Below are positions 45,323-56,871 of a stretch of 64,000 bases of DNA, piece after piece. Below the pieces are notes generated by a model that saw nothing but the letters and a program-made list of their open reading frames with translations, had not been told where the DNA came from and did no database searches. Source of the DNA: Marthasterias glacialis (taxonomy: Eukaryota > Echinodermata > Asteroidea > Forcipulatida > Asteriidae); the NCBI GenBank assembly GCA_911728455.2, contig OU452227.1, positions 13,780,110-13,844,109 of the forward strand, read 5' to 3'. Made by a program: the position numbers and the translations under genes. Numbering within the stretch: position 1 is the first letter of the stretch; every line of letters starts with the position of its first letter.

Positions 45323-45699
45323 GAGTGTTTGTGAAAATTGTAAAATATTTTTAAACAAAAACTTCTTATTTTCAAAGAGGGCTCCCACACAATATGATGC
45401 GGGCAAGACCTGTTTAATTATGTAATATAATGAAACTAACCAATCAAAGCAAAGTTAAAGCTTAGTCTTAAAACATATGCAGTATATGCAGTTTCTTGTC
45501 TCCCCAAATGTACAATCCAATACTGGTCAAAACAAATAGGCTAAATAGGCTTACAACAAACTTGTTGCTGACATTCGGTTATAGTTACAGAAAGAAAGAT
45601 ATGTGAAAATACCCTGAAGTCAGTAAAATTTCTTTCTACTCAAAGGTCCATGTCTAATACCTTTGAAACATATTTTGGAGTAGTAGACACAGATATTGC
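45323..45699. other. No feature recognised
   Basis: AT-rich spacer between the minisatellite and dispersed repeat R2. Nothing supported. Confidence 0.35.
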
Positions 45700-46270
45700 T
45701 TCTGAGTAATGTTTCCCTCTGTAGACGCCAGATGTCTTGTATGAATGCCATTAATTTTCTGAGCCAGCAAAGGGGTGACAGGAGTTTTGCATTTTTGTGT
45801 AGTTCAAAGCCTGGACTTTATGTTTCAGAGTGCACACAGAGTATGCACTCACTGTGCAATACATCATTTCGCCCTCACAAAGAGGACAGATGGTGCTTAA
45901 TATTTTGCTGATTTTCAGCCGTTGTGATGGGGTTATTGGGTAATTACCCGATTCCAGACCTTTATCCTTTTGATGTCCTTTTGTTCCAAGAAGAGGAATA
46001 CGAGACATGTTTATTCATTGTATTTCGGCTCAATGTTGGTAAGACAGAGTTTCCACCTTTGGTTCCGGATTTAGCAACTCATGGTAAGTGAATAAAAATC
46101 CAGGTGCTTCAAAGAGATTCTTTGTTCTCTTAGCTTTGGTCATTTCAAGGTTTCTTTGTGCCAGCGGTACTCTCAAAGAAAAATGATTCCGGCATTTCTG
46201 AGAAAATAATCCCAAGCTAGACAGGGAAAAATTTAAGATTCCCAGCAGGAACTGGTTAATCATCACTACT
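45700..46270 (+). repeat. Dispersed repeat R2, copy 1
   Basis: It matches 59290-60080 and, in part, 63550-64000. Landmarks are 'gattccagacctttatcctt', 'ttgttccaagaagaggaat', 'tttattcattgtatttcggc', 'tgtgccagcggtactctcaa' and 'aaaatgattccggcat'. All three copies have the same orientation. No known element class or protein was recognised. Confidence 0.85.
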
Positions 46271-47090
46271 CCTTTCTAGTTAATTTTTTTTCTCTTCAGT
46301 TTGCCTTCTTTCAACCACAATCTTGAATGAGTAAATGTTCCTGGGTAAATGTATCCAGCCCCTTACAGTAGGAGTGTGATAACCTTGTGCCTGACAAACC
46401 CTTAGAAATATTTAAAGTTAGACTTGAGACTTATTTACAGGAGTCAACCATGTAAAAAACTCTTCTGAAAAGAAGCGTTGGTTCTGTGAAGAACCTAGCG
46501 TTGGTTCTGTGAAGAACCTGAGGTAATTCAAGTTTTGAAGTTCCAAACAATGTTCTCTGTGGGTCTTCTGTGGTTCTTCTTGGAAAAAACACTTCTTTCC
46601 TTATACATGTTAAATTGACAGGACTGAAATATGAAAAGCATTTAACAATAGTTACACAGATATTGCTTTACTGTACATCAAAATTAATAATAAAAATAAA
46701 TATCAATTTTATAGGAAAATAAGTACTGTATATCAGTTGTTTAAAAGATTAATAAAAGCTGCACAGTTTAAAATGTAAGGAAAACATATATTCCTTTTTG
46801 GTTAATACTTGATTGTGGGTTTGAGATCTCCACCGATACTTCTACATGATTTTATGATTGATTACAGCCTGATTCTACATAAAAACATGTATATTTGAAT
46901 GTCTTCAAGTTGTTTGTATTAGATACAATATTGCTTATCAAACTAAGATAAATTTACTTCCTTAATCATCTTTAATAATGAACTTCTTTTGGATTTTTGT
47001 TAAATCAGACCCCCATACACAAAGCTAATTTAAAAAACTTGTATGTTTGTTTTTCCTTAAATATTTACACATTTATACAACAACTGAACA
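46271..47090. other. Mostly unassigned; small 22-bp duplication
   Basis: GCGTTGGTTCTGTGAAGAAC-CT occurs twice at about 46475-46522, each with GGTTCT/AGAACC arms. The rest shows no gene or repeat. Confidence 0.5.
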
Positions 47091-47109
47091 TTCAAAATTA
47101 TGCTGGGTC

Positions 47110-47545
47110 AATACTGAATGACCAGTGCCCAGTTTCAGAAAGCTGTTCAGCAGAAACAAATCGTTCAACAAATAAATCTGCAAAAATAAGCAGGGTGCCA
47201 GTAACAAGTACATTAAGTTACAGTCCCAAATCCTTCTATATCCAATTGCCAATTCAAAGGAATCAGGCCCTCAGGCCCAAACAACCAGTGCTTATCACAG
47301 GATCAGGCATTCCAAGAATGTCTAAGGCTAAACAACTTGGTGAAGTGTGACATAGGGGAAGAGGATATTGGAGGAATTGGCCACACACTTGTCAAACTGC
47401 CTAGTCTGCAAGGGTTCTAGTTTTGATAAGCAACATTTTTCTGTGACAAGCAAATTTATGTGCTTCACAGCTTGATAAAATTGGGCCTAGGAATATTGCC
47501 ACTTTGTGTGTGTCTCATTGAAACTTGGCCCATTAAATAAGAATT
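47110..47545 (+). repeat. Possible short dispersed repeat
   Basis: 'cccagtttcagaaagctgtt' followed by 'gcagaaacaaat...aataaatctgc', and later 'ctcattgaaacttggcccat', resemble short repeats I associate with echinoderm-like genomes. The resemblance is from memory and unverified. The 117-codon open frame at 46997-47350 runs across it and is probably chance. Confidence 0.3.
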
Positions 47546-47909
47546 GGCAATGAATGAACTTAAATAAATGAGAACCAACCAAACCCATTTCCAAATCATA
47601 TTGCTTCTTGGCATGGCTGGAAACACATTTGTTGTGCTTTGCAACACTGTGAATTTGGTCTATGACACATACATGTAAATTCGTATAGAGCAGGGAAAAA
47701 ATGACCCCACTATAGCAAACATTGTGAAGGTACATGTACACATGTAAGAGAGTAAAAGTTTCCTGTGAAAATGTGCAATTTTAATAAAACGCCTTTTTTC
47801 AGGGGTGCCTCAAACACTCATTATTATACAAAAGGTATGAAGAGCTGTTTTAAATTATGGGTCCCATTCATGTTATACATGTAACTCCTTGCATGGGTTT
47901 TTAATACAA

Positions 47910-48147
47910 GGTAGTGCAGTGTAATCTGCAGCCAACCATGCCAGAATCACCAGGGCAAACCCCCTCTCTTACCGAATTCGGTATGGTACAGGAACTAAGG
48001 CTTTCATCCCTTCCGAAGCACAAAGCAGTTAGGATATAAGTGTCTTGCTGGAGGACACAAGTGCCATAAACGGAACCCGAACCCACACTTTCAAAGAACA
48101 CCAGAACTTTAGCCTTGTGCACTAAACCACTCAGCCAACGACACTTT
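47910..48147 (-). mobile_element. tRNA-headed SINE, minus strand
   Basis: On the minus strand GTCGTTGGCTGAGTGGTTTA begins a diverged leucine-type head. It is followed by a B-box-like GGGTTCGGGTTCC, then 'cacttgtgtcctccagcaag' and the same body as the SINE at 30692. The tail is missing or decayed. Confidence 0.75.
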
Positions 48148-48564
48148 TCGTTAATTCTGGGCAAGTCTTTTGACATATCTAAGTACATAAATATTGGTTT
48201 TTTTTATACAGCTTGTCAAAAAGACATCAACATTTTTACAACCAAAACACAATCGAGGTTCAATCATAATTATTTCACCAAAATACTTTTGAATGGCATT
48301 TTTCAAGACCAACTTTCCATTTGATGAAGGTTTGAGAACTATGTTAGAACCATTCAAATTCTGCATACATCACAGACTTTTATTGACACACTGATAATGT
48401 TTTTTGATGTATCGAATCATTCATTTGTTCATTTTTTTCAATCTCATTTTGGGGGCAAGAAGTGGGCAACAGGAGGCAAAGGTTCTATTCCCACCCCTGT
48501 CTGCGAGGTATCAGACTTGCATGTAATAGCCTGGTTTTAATTGGAGCAGGTCTGTATGCTGTGT

Positions 48565-48720
48565 TCTTAATAGGGCAAGGGCACCAAGGTATTTTCTCCA
48601 TGGTAAAGGGCACCTCTATGAGGAAAATGTAAATTTCTATTGGAACATTTCAAAGGCACCAAGGCAATGACATGGGGCAATGGAGACAATTGCCTCCATG
48701 ATGCATCTGGCCTGTTGTGG
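48565..48720 (+). repeat. Short dispersed repeat ('aaggcaccaaggcaatg' family)
   Basis: 'cacctctatgagg', 'tctattggaacatttcaaag' and 'gcaccaaggcaatg' recur, complemented, at about 61835-62160. They recur in diverged form at the R1 starts (2885-3000 and 36997-37130). No ends were defined. Confidence 0.6.
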
Positions 48721-49084
48721 TTAAGATTCTGGTCTATTCCAATAGAAAAGCATACATTTGCTGATCAACAGTTTTTGTTTCACTACATTTCTTAACTAAT
48801 AATCCCACAGTAGCATTTTTATGTTCCCTTTTTTCCAGTTGTCTAGCATGTAGTAAACCTATGCCCACAGGTCGTATCTATTAGCCCTTTTTTAAATATG
48901 AAAATATCTCCCTTAGACATACCCAAATTTTAAGCTAGCTCATCCCAAGATCCAAGATTATGTCACAATCTTTTGTCACAATGGCATCTCCATGTCTCGG
49001 TGTTTGTGGCACAAGCTCAGCTGAACTGGCTGAATAGGCTTCTGCAAAAAACAATTTGAAAGCTTTTAGCTCTTAACACTTTTT

Positions 49085-49273
49085 GTGTTATGTGACTGGT
49101 ATGACAGCTTGACTGTGTTTATATTTTCTGTGTATACATGTGATGGAACAAGCAATTGTACAACATGCAAACCACTTGAAGAATGTCTGCAAAAAGCGAA
49201 CACTCTAGAAAATAAAATGCTGGAGGTTGTTTGCAGTCAGAAAACTCTAAACTCAGTCCGAGTTGCACAATAA
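49085..49273 (+). other. Short Cys-rich open frame
   Basis: The frame contains TCDGTSNCTTCKPLEECLQK and then ANTLENKMLEVVCSQK. It combines paired cysteines with a heptad-like segment and looks more coding than its neighbours. No acceptor is visible directly upstream. It may be an exon remnant of a domesticated or mobile gene. Family not recognised. Confidence 0.2.
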
Positions 49274-49392
49274 GGTTGTGCATTTAGATAATATGCTGGT
49301 ATGGCGTCAGTCTCCACAACACTAGAACTGATATCCTGAGTGTAAAGCTTCTCTACATTGTGAACAAAATTACGAGAGAGGATTTTCCTAAT

Positions 49393-50590
49393 TAGCTGTT
49401 CCGACTATCAGTCGGAATAGATATTGTTTCTGTCGAGATTTTATTATTTTTTTTGTTTCTATTATTATTCTTTATTTCCCCCGAAACCCCATTGACTTAA
49501 CACATGACTTTTCTGTGCAAAGTAACTCATTTTTAGAAGAACAAAACACCAGTCAAATTTTATGTTAAAGCTTGTGACTTGACCTAACGTTAACGATATC
49601 CACAAAATTATAATTATTAATTAATTAACCATAAAACAGCAGTGTAAATAATTAATAACGCATTCTTGTCTCCGATCTTAATTTTCTTTTCAGTTATAGA
49701 GTTGTTGGATATTGTAGATGTGCAAATTGGATTGTTTGTGTCTGTCACATCATCATGACGTCAGTTATGGCCCTTTTGGTTTCCGGGTACGAAAGACATG
49801 GCTCAAAAGTGTAACTATTTGGTAGCTCAAAAACCCAAAATTATTAACATAAATTAAATTTTAGTTTAATTTATTACAGAAGGTCATTTAGAAAACATGA
49901 ATGCTTTTACAGAGAGTTATCCCAGACCATTAAAACTAACCTGAGCACAATGTAATGCCAATATAATTAAACATTAAAGATGCATTGTCCGATTTTGGGC
50001 CAAAGGCTAAAAATAAATTTTCTTGAGCAAATGAATTTAAAAAGTTTAAATGTTTGTGTACCGAAAAATATAAAAAACAAAGAATTCTGATATCAGGAAC
50101 TAGAGATAGAACACTTTTAAGAAGGCTGGGCTAGCCCTTTATTCATTTACGTTTTTAATTAACTGCCACTAATCCTTGACGGATTTTTTCATTCAAAATA
50201 TCAAATGAAAGCTCGTAACTTTTTATACCCTGTGATGTAAGCAATTTGAAAGTTTGAAAATTTGAAATTGGCCTGAAATTGGACAATGCATCTTTAATTG
50301 TCCAATCTGAGCACCATTGCTAAAACGCTGTAGGGGACTGCCCCGCATTTCTCGGCTCAGAATTGCATACAAATTTGTACACAAGTATGCATACGCTGTT
50401 TTTCCAACGTTAATACAATGGGGTTTGCCGGTGTTGCGAACCTATACAAGCTTTTGAGGGGAAAACTTCAAACATAAATGCGGTGGGGTAGCACTATATT
50501 TTTAGAGTTTTAAACTTCATATTGTGTTCTTAGATGTTAGTCTGGGTTTTATTAACGAACTATTATGACGTCTCATATGCTATAGCGCCC
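49393..50590 (-). mobile_element. Element X, copy 2, reverse and truncated
   Basis: It begins with the terminal hairpin TAGCTGTTCCGACT at 49393 and matches 5860 down to about 4775 of the first copy in reverse. It breaks off near 'atgctatagcgcc', so the 140-bp array and the other end are missing. It carries a TTAA-flanked insertion at 49978-50293. Confidence 0.75.
49978..50293. mobile_element. piggyBac-type MITE, 316 bp
   Basis: TTAA lies on both sides (49974-49977 and 50294-50297). The ends are perfect 13-bp inverted repeats AGATGCATTGTCC/GGACAATGCATCT, extending imperfectly to 24 bp. The other copy of element X has an unoccupied TTAA at the matching place (complement of about 5240, CGTTAACTG). 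No coding capacity. Confidence 0.9.
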
Positions 50591-50599
50591 ATTATAACA

Positions 50600-50790
50600 C
50601 ACCTCTCCCTGGTTCTTTATCCTGATTGGCTGAAACACGGTCGCGTGGGGTGAACTAATATAGCCTAGTGCATGAAATCTGCACCACACGCACCACACGC
50701 GCTTCATTTGGGGGAAATAGTTCGCAAAGCGGGAAATAGTTTCAAAAACCCAAAAACTATTGACTGGTAAAGAGCGCCCTCAAGAGAACG
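50600..50790 (+). promoter_or_regulatory. Candidate promoter, plus strand
   Basis: The stretch is CpG-richer than its surroundings, with an inverted CCAAT box (GATTGGCTG at about 50623), 'cggtcgcgtggggtg', and 'tataacacacc' near 50595. It directly precedes an ATG at 50791. Start sites cannot be placed from sequence alone. Confidence 0.3.
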
Positions 50791-50865
50791 ATGGCGTCTG
50801 CGGATCGAGAAGAATCTTCGGCCAAAAAAACGCGATTTACTCTTCTAACCGACATTTTGGACTGA
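50791..50865 (+). CDS. Short 24-codon ORF with first-exon look
   Basis: GAACGATGGCGTCTGCG gives an ATG in good context. The product starts MASADREESSAKKTRFTLLT and ends DILD before TGA. The polar N-terminus followed by a basic-hydrophobic RFTLLTDIL recalls starts of SANT/Myb-like nuclear proteins (RFT...DxxLL), but the stop comes too early and no donor precedes it. It could be a broken first exon, a relic carried next to the element X end, or chance. Confidence 0.3.
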   Translation: MASADREESSAKKTRFTLLTDILD

Positions 50866-51832
50866 GGTGTGTTATAAAACACATATGGACTGGCATTATT
50901 TGGGCAATAGTGCATGTCTGTGCACCCCTCGGGCCTTCCAAACTTTCTGCCTGACAAAAATAGGGTAAAAATAACAATTTCACAAGTCCTAAAAAACATG
51001 CTTAAAGGCATGTTCTAAAAATAGCATAAGGGTGACATTTAAGAGATTTTTAAAAAATCTGAAGTAAGGACAAGGATGATACCTTGTTATTATGATACCT
51101 TGGTTTTGTGACATAATTGTGCATTTTGGCTTGGTGGCATTTTAAAATAAACTAAAAAACAGTTTTTGAGACCCAAAAATTGGCCCAAAAATGCCCAAAA
51201 CACGAAAAGCCCGTTACCATGGCAACAGGCCTTTGGGAAAACTTTAGCTATTTTGTTACTTGCCCACCTAGTCCTTTCATTCAAAACAAAACAAAATTTG
51301 GCCGAGGACAAAAATATTAAGTATTTACGCAGACCCACTCTTAAGCACTGTATTGGTTGTCGTACCTGCTGCTAATAGGATTTAAACTGCCTCTAGCTGC
51401 TGGGCAATCAGGGTAGCCTAGGTGGTAAGACATCTACTCTAGGAATACGCCTGTGGATTTGTTCACAGGACTCGGAAAAGCATCAAGTACACCAGTGCTT
51501 AACACAAATTGGTGTATTGGTAAAAAACAAGATTAATGTTCTTTATTCCCGATCAAAAAATTATCGTCTATTATAATAATAGGAATGTGAAATTGAAAGG
51601 TTAGCAAACTAGACTGATACGGCTTTTTGTTTTATTTCACCTCACTGGTTACCATAATCCTGGTGATTCAATGAATGTACTGATCACAATAAGGTACACA
51701 GGGATACAAATCCATCATAAACCAGTTTCTTCCTCACTATGTAGATGCTTTTGTGTAAAATATGTAAAATAAATCAGCCAATATTATAGAAAAATACTCC
51801 TGGTTTAATATCAGAAGACTTAGATGACGTAC

Positions 51833-51897
51833 CTGTGATGCAACATTTCCACTTGTACTGCTTGGACTCGTTGAACTTGATGGCATAGAAACTCGCT
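51833..51897 (-). CDS. Gene exon, Ser-rich (65 nt)
   Basis: Acceptor TTCTCTTATAG, then 65 open nt giving RVSMPSSSTSPSSTSGNVAS with Q, then donor CACAG/GTACGT. It starts with the same two-base phase as the other exons but ends in phase 0, so the following exon must begin at phase 0. I did not find that exon with confidence. Confidence 0.55.
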
Positions 51898-52559
51898 CTA
51901 TAAGAGAAGAAATCCTCAACATCAATAGTTTACATAAATGATATTGTAATTATGAGCAATTCATATGACCACACTCTGCATTGTTATAATAGTTATCAAG
52001 CACTTTTTCACTCAGTGGTCAGATTAGGTGGGATAAGAACCTGCAGCTTGACACTATCCAGAGCTAGATCTATTGTACTCTTTCTTTCTTTTGGTTTTAT
52101 AATGTTGCTAAAACCCACATGATTGTTAATCCTTTGGTTATTCCTCAAATTGTTAAAAATTGCTTAACCACTCCATTTTTGAACAAAAAGCTTTTGTTCA
52201 AAGGCCATTTTTACCTTGAAAATATTGTTTTACAGCAAAATAAGTAATAAAACATTTCTTTTGTATTGAAGTCTTTTTCATAAAATATAAAATTCAATGA
52301 GATTGGCCAATACTAATGTTAAAGTTCCCGGTCATTTTTTTCTGTAATCTTGGGCGACAAAAGCCGCCAATGGTAAAAAAGAAGGGGTATGAGTGCAGTT
52401 GACAAAAATCGCCTATGGTAAGGTAAGGGTTAAGAACAGAACACTCTGGCTGAAGTTTTCACAATTTGGGCAACTATCAGTATTGATACCTTGGTAATAA
52501 TTCAAACCAATGGATTTATTTTTTTCCTCATTCTGATAAGGAAAAAAGCTGTTTAATTT

Positions 52560-52612
52560 GTCGAGGTTGGCTAGAGTTTGTATGACTTGCACTTGCTCGT
52601 GGGTTTACTGTG
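52560..52612 (-). pseudogene. Dead copy of the duplicated exon (no donor)
   Basis: It has the acceptor TTTTGTAG and a frame TVNPRASASHTNSSQPRQ, clearly homologous to the exon at 53433-53498. A deletion, however, joins CAACCTCGACAA directly to intron sequence AATTAAACAGC, removing CAGAGTACTG and the GTAAGT donor. Confidence 0.5.
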
Positions 52613-52769
52613 GCTACAAAAGTTAACCACAAACGGCATATCCTTACTTTTGATTGTAAATCGTTGTAGATCTGTATGATTCAGAGTATAAGGTACACTG
52701 TAGAATCAATCATTTGGGCAGCTCAATTTACACCATTCACTACAAAAATGGGGAAAAAGCTGTTTGAAG

Positions 52770-52830
52770 TTGGTCCAAGTTTGTTTGACTTGCACCTGCT
52801 TGAGGTTCGACTGTGGCTACAAATATTTAC
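52770..52830 (-). pseudogene. Dead copy of the duplicated exon (no donor)
   Basis: Acceptor ATTTGTAG, then TVEPQAGASQTNLDQLQ, homologous to its siblings. It then runs into AACAGC without the CAGAGTA-donor segment. The frame is still open, which suggests the loss is fairly recent. Confidence 0.45.
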
Positions 52831-53432
52831 AAAAAATGACAATTCTTTACTTTCAATTTTAATAAGGGAATAAAAGAGTGGCGTCGAGGTCTTATTGGCC
52901 GTTTACAAACGAGTGTCTCGGCCTGTGTGATGTAAATGCCCGACCAAAGGCGAAGCCTTTATTGTTAAGAAATAAAATGTCAAAAAAAAATCAAAGAACG
53001 ACACAACAAACCTTGCTCACTTTGCTATTTTTTGCTATATGTTACTTCAAGAGCCCAGGGTCTGCTTCGCACCTCTTCATACACGTGCTTTAGCGTCAGA
53101 GTATCAAAGCAGGAAACCAGACTGAAATAACCGGTCTTAAACAGCTCCAGCCCTGTCTTTATCAGCCATTCAACACCAGGTAAACATGGTCATGAGACCA
53201 CCTTTCAACCAATAGAAATGCCTAAACTGTCTTGGGTAGTTATGAATGGTAATTAAAGATCTGTACAATTCTGAGAAATATAGTTTTAACTTACACTGTA
53301 GAATTAGTAATTCGGGCTTTTCAAAAATGAGGGGAAACTGTCAGACATGATTGAGGGTTGAGTGTGGCTACAAATGCTTACAAAACCGTTCATTAAAAAA
53401 AAGAGGGGAAAAGCTGTTTAATTTAAACTTAC

Positions 53433-53498
53433 CAGTACTCTGTTGCTGAGGTTGGATAGAGATTGTCTGACTTGCACTTGCCAGGGAGTTGACGGTGG
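53433..53498 (-). CDS. Gene exon of the duplicated type (66 nt)
   Basis: Acceptor ACATTTTTAG, 66 open nt, donor ACTG/GTAAGT. The product is TVNSLASASQTISIQPQQQS plus T, with the split codon giving A before and G after. It is a paralogue of the exon at 53873-53965, sharing ASQT-S-Q-QQQS. Confidence 0.65.
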
Positions 53499-53872
53499 CT
53501 AAAAATGTTACCAAAAAAATTACAATTCTTTTCTGTTAGTTGTAAACAGTTATTATAGATCTGTATAACTGTGAGAAATTGTAGATTTAATGTACACCAG
53601 AGAATTAATCATTTGGGCTGTTCCATTAAAACTGTTTGTCACTAAAATGAGGCAATCAACATGTCAGATTAAACTTGACCTGTGCTCTGTTGCTTAGGTT
53701 GGTTACAAAAAGATACAAAAAGATATTTCTTTGACCTCTAAACAGTTCTTTTAGATCTGAGTGATTGTGAAAAAGTGTAGTTTTAAGGTACACTCAAGAA
53801 TCAACTTGGGCTGCTCAATTCAAACCCTTTGTTATACAACAGTAAGAAAAAAGCTGTTTAATTTATACTTAC

Positions 53873-53965
53873 CTATACTCTGTTGCTGAGCTTGGTTCGA
53901 GTTTGTCTGACTTGCACTTAAATCAATTTCATCAGGTATTGCTGATGAGTCTTCAGTGGTCACAG
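53873..53965 (-). CDS. Gene exon of the duplicated type (93 nt)
   Basis: A polypyrimidine tract (ATTTTTTTTTCTATCC) ends in AAACAG. It is followed by 93 open nt and a consensus donor TATAG/GTAAGT. The product begins VTTEDSSAIPDEIDLSASQT and ends NSNQAQQQSI. It is 27 nt longer than its sibling at 53433. The extra part is the acidic N-terminal half. Confidence 0.7.
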
Positions 53966-54329
53966 CTGTTTGTGGATAGAAAAAAAAATCACTGCAAATA
54001 CAAAAAAATCACATTCTGTCTTAACAGTCTGACATGGTTATCCCTTTAAATTATAATTGTCACTTCCCCACAGAAAGTGCTATTAGCAATGCATGATTTT
54101 AATTTAAATTTTTTAAATTTTCTTTTCAAATTCTTTTACTTTTATTTTCTTAAGATACAGACTATTTAAGCCAAAAACCAAATAAAACAAACAACACTTT
54201 TTGATCCAATTGTACACTTTATGTTTTAAAAACCAACAAGGCAAGTGGATAGGTTTTTTGTACTACCCTAAAGCAGGTTTTACTAGACAGTGCACGCCAG
54301 TTCAGTGATAAAATGGAGGCCATCCGCTA

Positions 54330-55110
54330 ATTTCACAAAACTTTACGCACCTTGGTCATTCCACGAAGGTGGAACACCAAGGACATCGTTACATCGTTAC
54401 CACCTATGAAGCTTTTTCACCACTTCACTATAGTCTACTTCGTCAATCTTGCTTTACATAGTATAAAAAACACCAAACAGGAATCATAAAAAGGTTTTAC
54501 TGGATTACTGTGGTGTAAAATGAATGGGATACAGTGCCTGCACTGATGTAACGGGGACACCATTGGTGTGAAATTTGGTGTCCCTGTTACATCGTGACAT
54601 ATATCCTTCATTTTCTCAGCCATGTGTACGTTAATAGCCACGACACGAAGGAAGTTATTTTGGGGGGGATTTGGCATCAAGTTTCTCTTGAACATTGTAC
54701 ATTTGTTTATTACTTTCAATTTTGTTTATTACTTTCATAATATTGAAAAATATGTGTTACAAGTATGGTGTCCCTTTCACATCGTTGCGCAATTTTTACC
54801 ATGATTTTATAAGAACATTAGCAAAAATATCAGGTTAGATGGTGTGGAAAGGATTTGAAAGTTTCTGAAATGCTTTCAACACCAAAATAAAAGGTTATGA
54901 TTGATAAACATAACTTAGAATCAACATTTTTCCTAACAAAAAATATAACATTGAAAAAAGTTCACCAGTTGTGTCCCACCTTCATGGAATGACCCACCTG
55001 CCTATGTCCACTTGAACAACATTTATTGCACCAATCTGTGCACCAATCACACAATAAATCTTGTGCAAGTGGACTTACGAAGTTGCGTAAAGTTTTGTGA
55101 AACCGCCTGC
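54330..55110. mobile_element. Nested inverted-repeat elements (MITEs)
   Basis: Outer inverted ends: TTTCACAAAACTTTACGCA at about 54335 and its complement at about 55080. Inner inverted ends: GGTCATTCCACGAAGGTGG at about 54355 and its complement CCACCTTCATGGAATGACC at about 54978. The inner pair therefore lies within the outer pair. The open frame at 54435-54719 lies inside and has no recognisable motif. It sits in the intron between exons 53965 and 55324. Confidence 0.65.
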
Positions 55111-55323
55111 TGGCTTATAAAAAAAATGACAATCAATGTTGATTAAAACCCTCGCAGCAGCGGGGAGACAAAAAATAATCCTATTTTTACCAAATATGGT
55201 CATAAATTTTATCCTCCTGGATCCAGCGAAGTTGTTGATTTTTGGAGCTGCTCGAAGAGTTAAAATCCTGATGTAAAGTTAATTTATATGGTAAGGGTTG
55301 AGAGCTCGCCAAAGCTTACTTAC

Positions 55324-55428
55324 CAGATGCATCATTTTGTGGTGCATTTTCCTGATAGACCTCTGCATTGGTAACCATGCAAACTGTAGCATCGGGATCG
55401 GCTATTGTAACAACAACTTCACCTGCAG
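55324..55428 (-). CDS. Gene exon (105 nt)
   Basis: Acceptor TTTGATATTAG, 105 open nt, donor CATCTG/GTAAGT. The product begins AGEVVVTIADPDATVCMVTN and ends AEVYQENAPQNDAS. A tyrosine in VYQENA could be a phosphorylation or adaptor site if this is a cytoplasmic tail, but that is inference. Confidence 0.7.
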
Positions 55429-55903
55429 CTAATATCAAACAACAAAAATAGGAAAATGGCTGGAAAACAAAACTTTGTACAGTATTTTTCAGTTCTCTAT
55501 GAAACTGAATTAAAAGAGAAAGGGAAAATCAGCAAAAAAAAATGATAGGTTTCATGCCGGTAATGTTGATTTGATAGAAAGTAACGCAGAGTCTACTTTC
55601 CATTGTTTGAGTCAATTTTAATGGATGTGTACCGTTCTACCTTGTCCATATGCCAATAATGTAAAGTGTGTAATTAATAAATAATGAATCAGTCGAAAAA
55701 ATACCTGTTAACATCTTTGAAATATATTCTTTTGAATTTATACCATTAAATTATAATCATATTGACTGTACAGATTGAAAAATGAAACTCATCAGTAAAT
55801 TATTCTTTCTTTCTTCAAACAACTTTGGATCAAGAGAGATCCCTCTTACACTGTTACTATATCTTCAAGATAAAAACTAGTCAAGAAACTGCTGATTACT
55901 CAC

Positions 55904-56017
55904 TGGGTGGTGGCAGCAGTGAAGTGGTTTCACTGTCTGGTTGAATCTCTTCTGGAGGTGCAGATGGAAGAGTCCCTTTCGGTGTGCAGGAATCAACTCC
56001 TGGCTGACTATCATTGA
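55904..56017 (-). CDS. Gene exon, Pro/Ser-rich (114 nt)
   Basis: Acceptor CATCTGTACAG, 114 open nt, donor CACCCA/GTGAGT. The product begins NDSQPGVDSCTPKGTLPSAP, continues PEEIQPDSETTSLLPPP, and contains a PSAP motif. It is flanked by introns carrying partial copies of the downstream intron sequence ('gttattttagatctga'). Confidence 0.7.
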
Positions 56018-56871
56018 CTGTACAGATGGAGAAATCTGTGAATGTTTCTATAGTTCTTCAAAGTTTGTGCTCTGTTTGTGCTCTGTTGTTTCTTTATTTT
56101 GAATTGTAAACAGTTATTTTAGATCTGATTGGTTGTGAAACCTGTGCATGTTTCTATAATTCTTCAAAGTTTTGATCATAAAAAGATCCCTCAAACACAG
56201 TGACTGTGTCTTTGATTAAAACCACAGCAAGTTGGCAGGAAAGCAAATGTTGAAAAAAGGGTCCACATGGTCTACTAAGAATTTAATAACTTTGTAAAAG
56301 CTAAGAAGTAATTTATTGTGGATTCTTTAACTCTTTTGACTGTTGTTTTTACCCTGCATTTTACCATAAAGGCATTAATTTTAGATTTTACCTGACCTCT
56401 TGTAAGCTTTGCTATTTTTTCTTCTAGTTACCTACAACTTATTACTGTCAAACCTACATGTACCTAAGCCAGCTTAACAAATCTGAAATATCAATAGTGT
56501 GTTTTATGTCCTATAGTTTAAGGTCCTTCTGTGTTTTGAATGTTTCATCAATTACTTCAAATAAAACACTTGTCAATGGTAGAGAAGGAAATGACCTTTA
56601 AAAATTCCTACGTTTAATCTGTCTTCAATAGACATCTTTGCAAAGACTTTATACACACACGTTAGCAGTGGAATAAGGTGCATGCAGGTCCAGTTTGTAA
56701 CTAACTAGACCAGCATGCTCCTCATTCCTTGGCTAACGCACGTCTAAAATGTTGTCTATTTCCTCCACAGTAAAGCAATGTTCTTTTAAAATTGCCAATT
56801 AGTGACTAGTATTTCCACCCTACCTAAGAACCCTTGCACAGGTCGCCATTGCTGAGGACAAACAATGGCGA

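Larger units (their letters stand above)
52540..54000 (-). repeat. Tandemly duplicated exon segment, about six copies
   Basis: Cores lie at about 52560-52610, 52770-52830, 53345-53375, 53433-53498, 53690-53710 and 53873-53965. Flanking DNA is copied too ('aaaaagctgtttaattt', 'atttgggctgttcc', 'agatctgtat'). On the minus strand each intact core has acceptor TTGTAG or TTTTAG, CCACAGTnAACCC, GCAAGTGCAAGTCA, CAGCAACAGAGTA and donor GTAAGTTT. Two copies are complete. The others have lost the donor or been shortened. Confidence 0.7.

Noticed and set aside
46997..47350. 117-codon protein gene
   Set aside because: It begins at a non-ATG codon and runs into a probable short dispersed repeat. Its composition is unremarkable.
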